Origin: an uncultured Eisenbergiella sp.
Lineage (GTDB): Bacteria > Bacillota > Clostridia > Lachnospirales > Lachnospiraceae
NCBI GenBank assembly: GCA_910585455.1
Contig: CAJUEL010000087.1
Span: forward strand, 1 to 5,687
DNA length: 5,687 bases
Reading direction: 5' to 3'
Part shown: one piece after another, positions 5,669 to 5,687 of the stretch
Layout of the letters: the number at the start of each line of letters is the position of its first letter
Position numbering within the stretch: the stretch's first letter is position 1
Program-made: the position numbers and the translations under genes
The notes under the pieces: generated by a model
The model's input: only the letters and a program-made list of their open reading frames with translations
Database searches by the model: none
What the model was told of the DNA's origin: nothing

Positions 5669-5687
5669 AAAGGATGAATAAATATAT

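Overview
The window looks like a piece of a low-to-mid-GC Firmicutes genome, most likely a gut Clostridia/Lachnospiraceae relative. This is inferred from three things: a Tn916/Tn1549-type integrase, an LplB/LplC (YtcP)-type sugar ABC importer without its own ATPase, and strong AAGGAGG-like ribosome binding sites. It has two parts of different origin joined near position 1124-1136.

Positions 1 to about 1130 are the right end of an integrative and conjugative element (ICE). They hold the C-terminal three quarters of a Tn916-family tyrosine integrase (stop at 923) and then about 200 bp of noncoding element end. That end carries a perfect 11-bp hairpin, three copies of TTGGTAAA that resemble integrase arm sites, and a very AT-rich tip. 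The tip contains a Shine-Dalgarno and an ATG followed by codons for MIKILFICH, the typical start of a low-molecular-weight protein tyrosine phosphatase (LMW-PTP). This suggests that the element normally inserts in the 5' end of such a gene and carries a replacement start for it.

Positions about 1130 to 5383 are a leftward (minus-strand) chromosomal operon: sugar permease 1 (LplB type), sugar permease 2 (LplC type), an extracellular solute-binding lipoprotein, and an FAD-dependent oxidoreductase. Spacing is tight: a 7-nt overlap, a 56-nt gap, then a 23-nt gap. The oxidoreductase is cut after about 269 residues by the ICE end and runs 24 codons into element DNA before stopping. G+C jumps from about 21% (1061-1130) to about 61% (1131-1200) across this junction. 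The first three genes look intact, so uptake of the unknown glycan or oligosaccharide may survive, while the linked oxidation step is probably lost unless another copy exists.

Positions 5384 to 5687 are a divergent intergenic region with no convincing gene. It contains a plausible leftward promoter for the operon, a perfect 14-bp-arm palindrome, a tandem 11-bp repeat sharing the GTTACAA motif, an intrinsic terminator-like hairpin, and a near-consensus rightward promoter (TTGATA-N18-TATAAT). That last promoter must serve a gene starting beyond the window, perhaps the operon's regulator. The two strongest observations are the disrupted oxidoreductase and the phosphatase start carried on the element's end.
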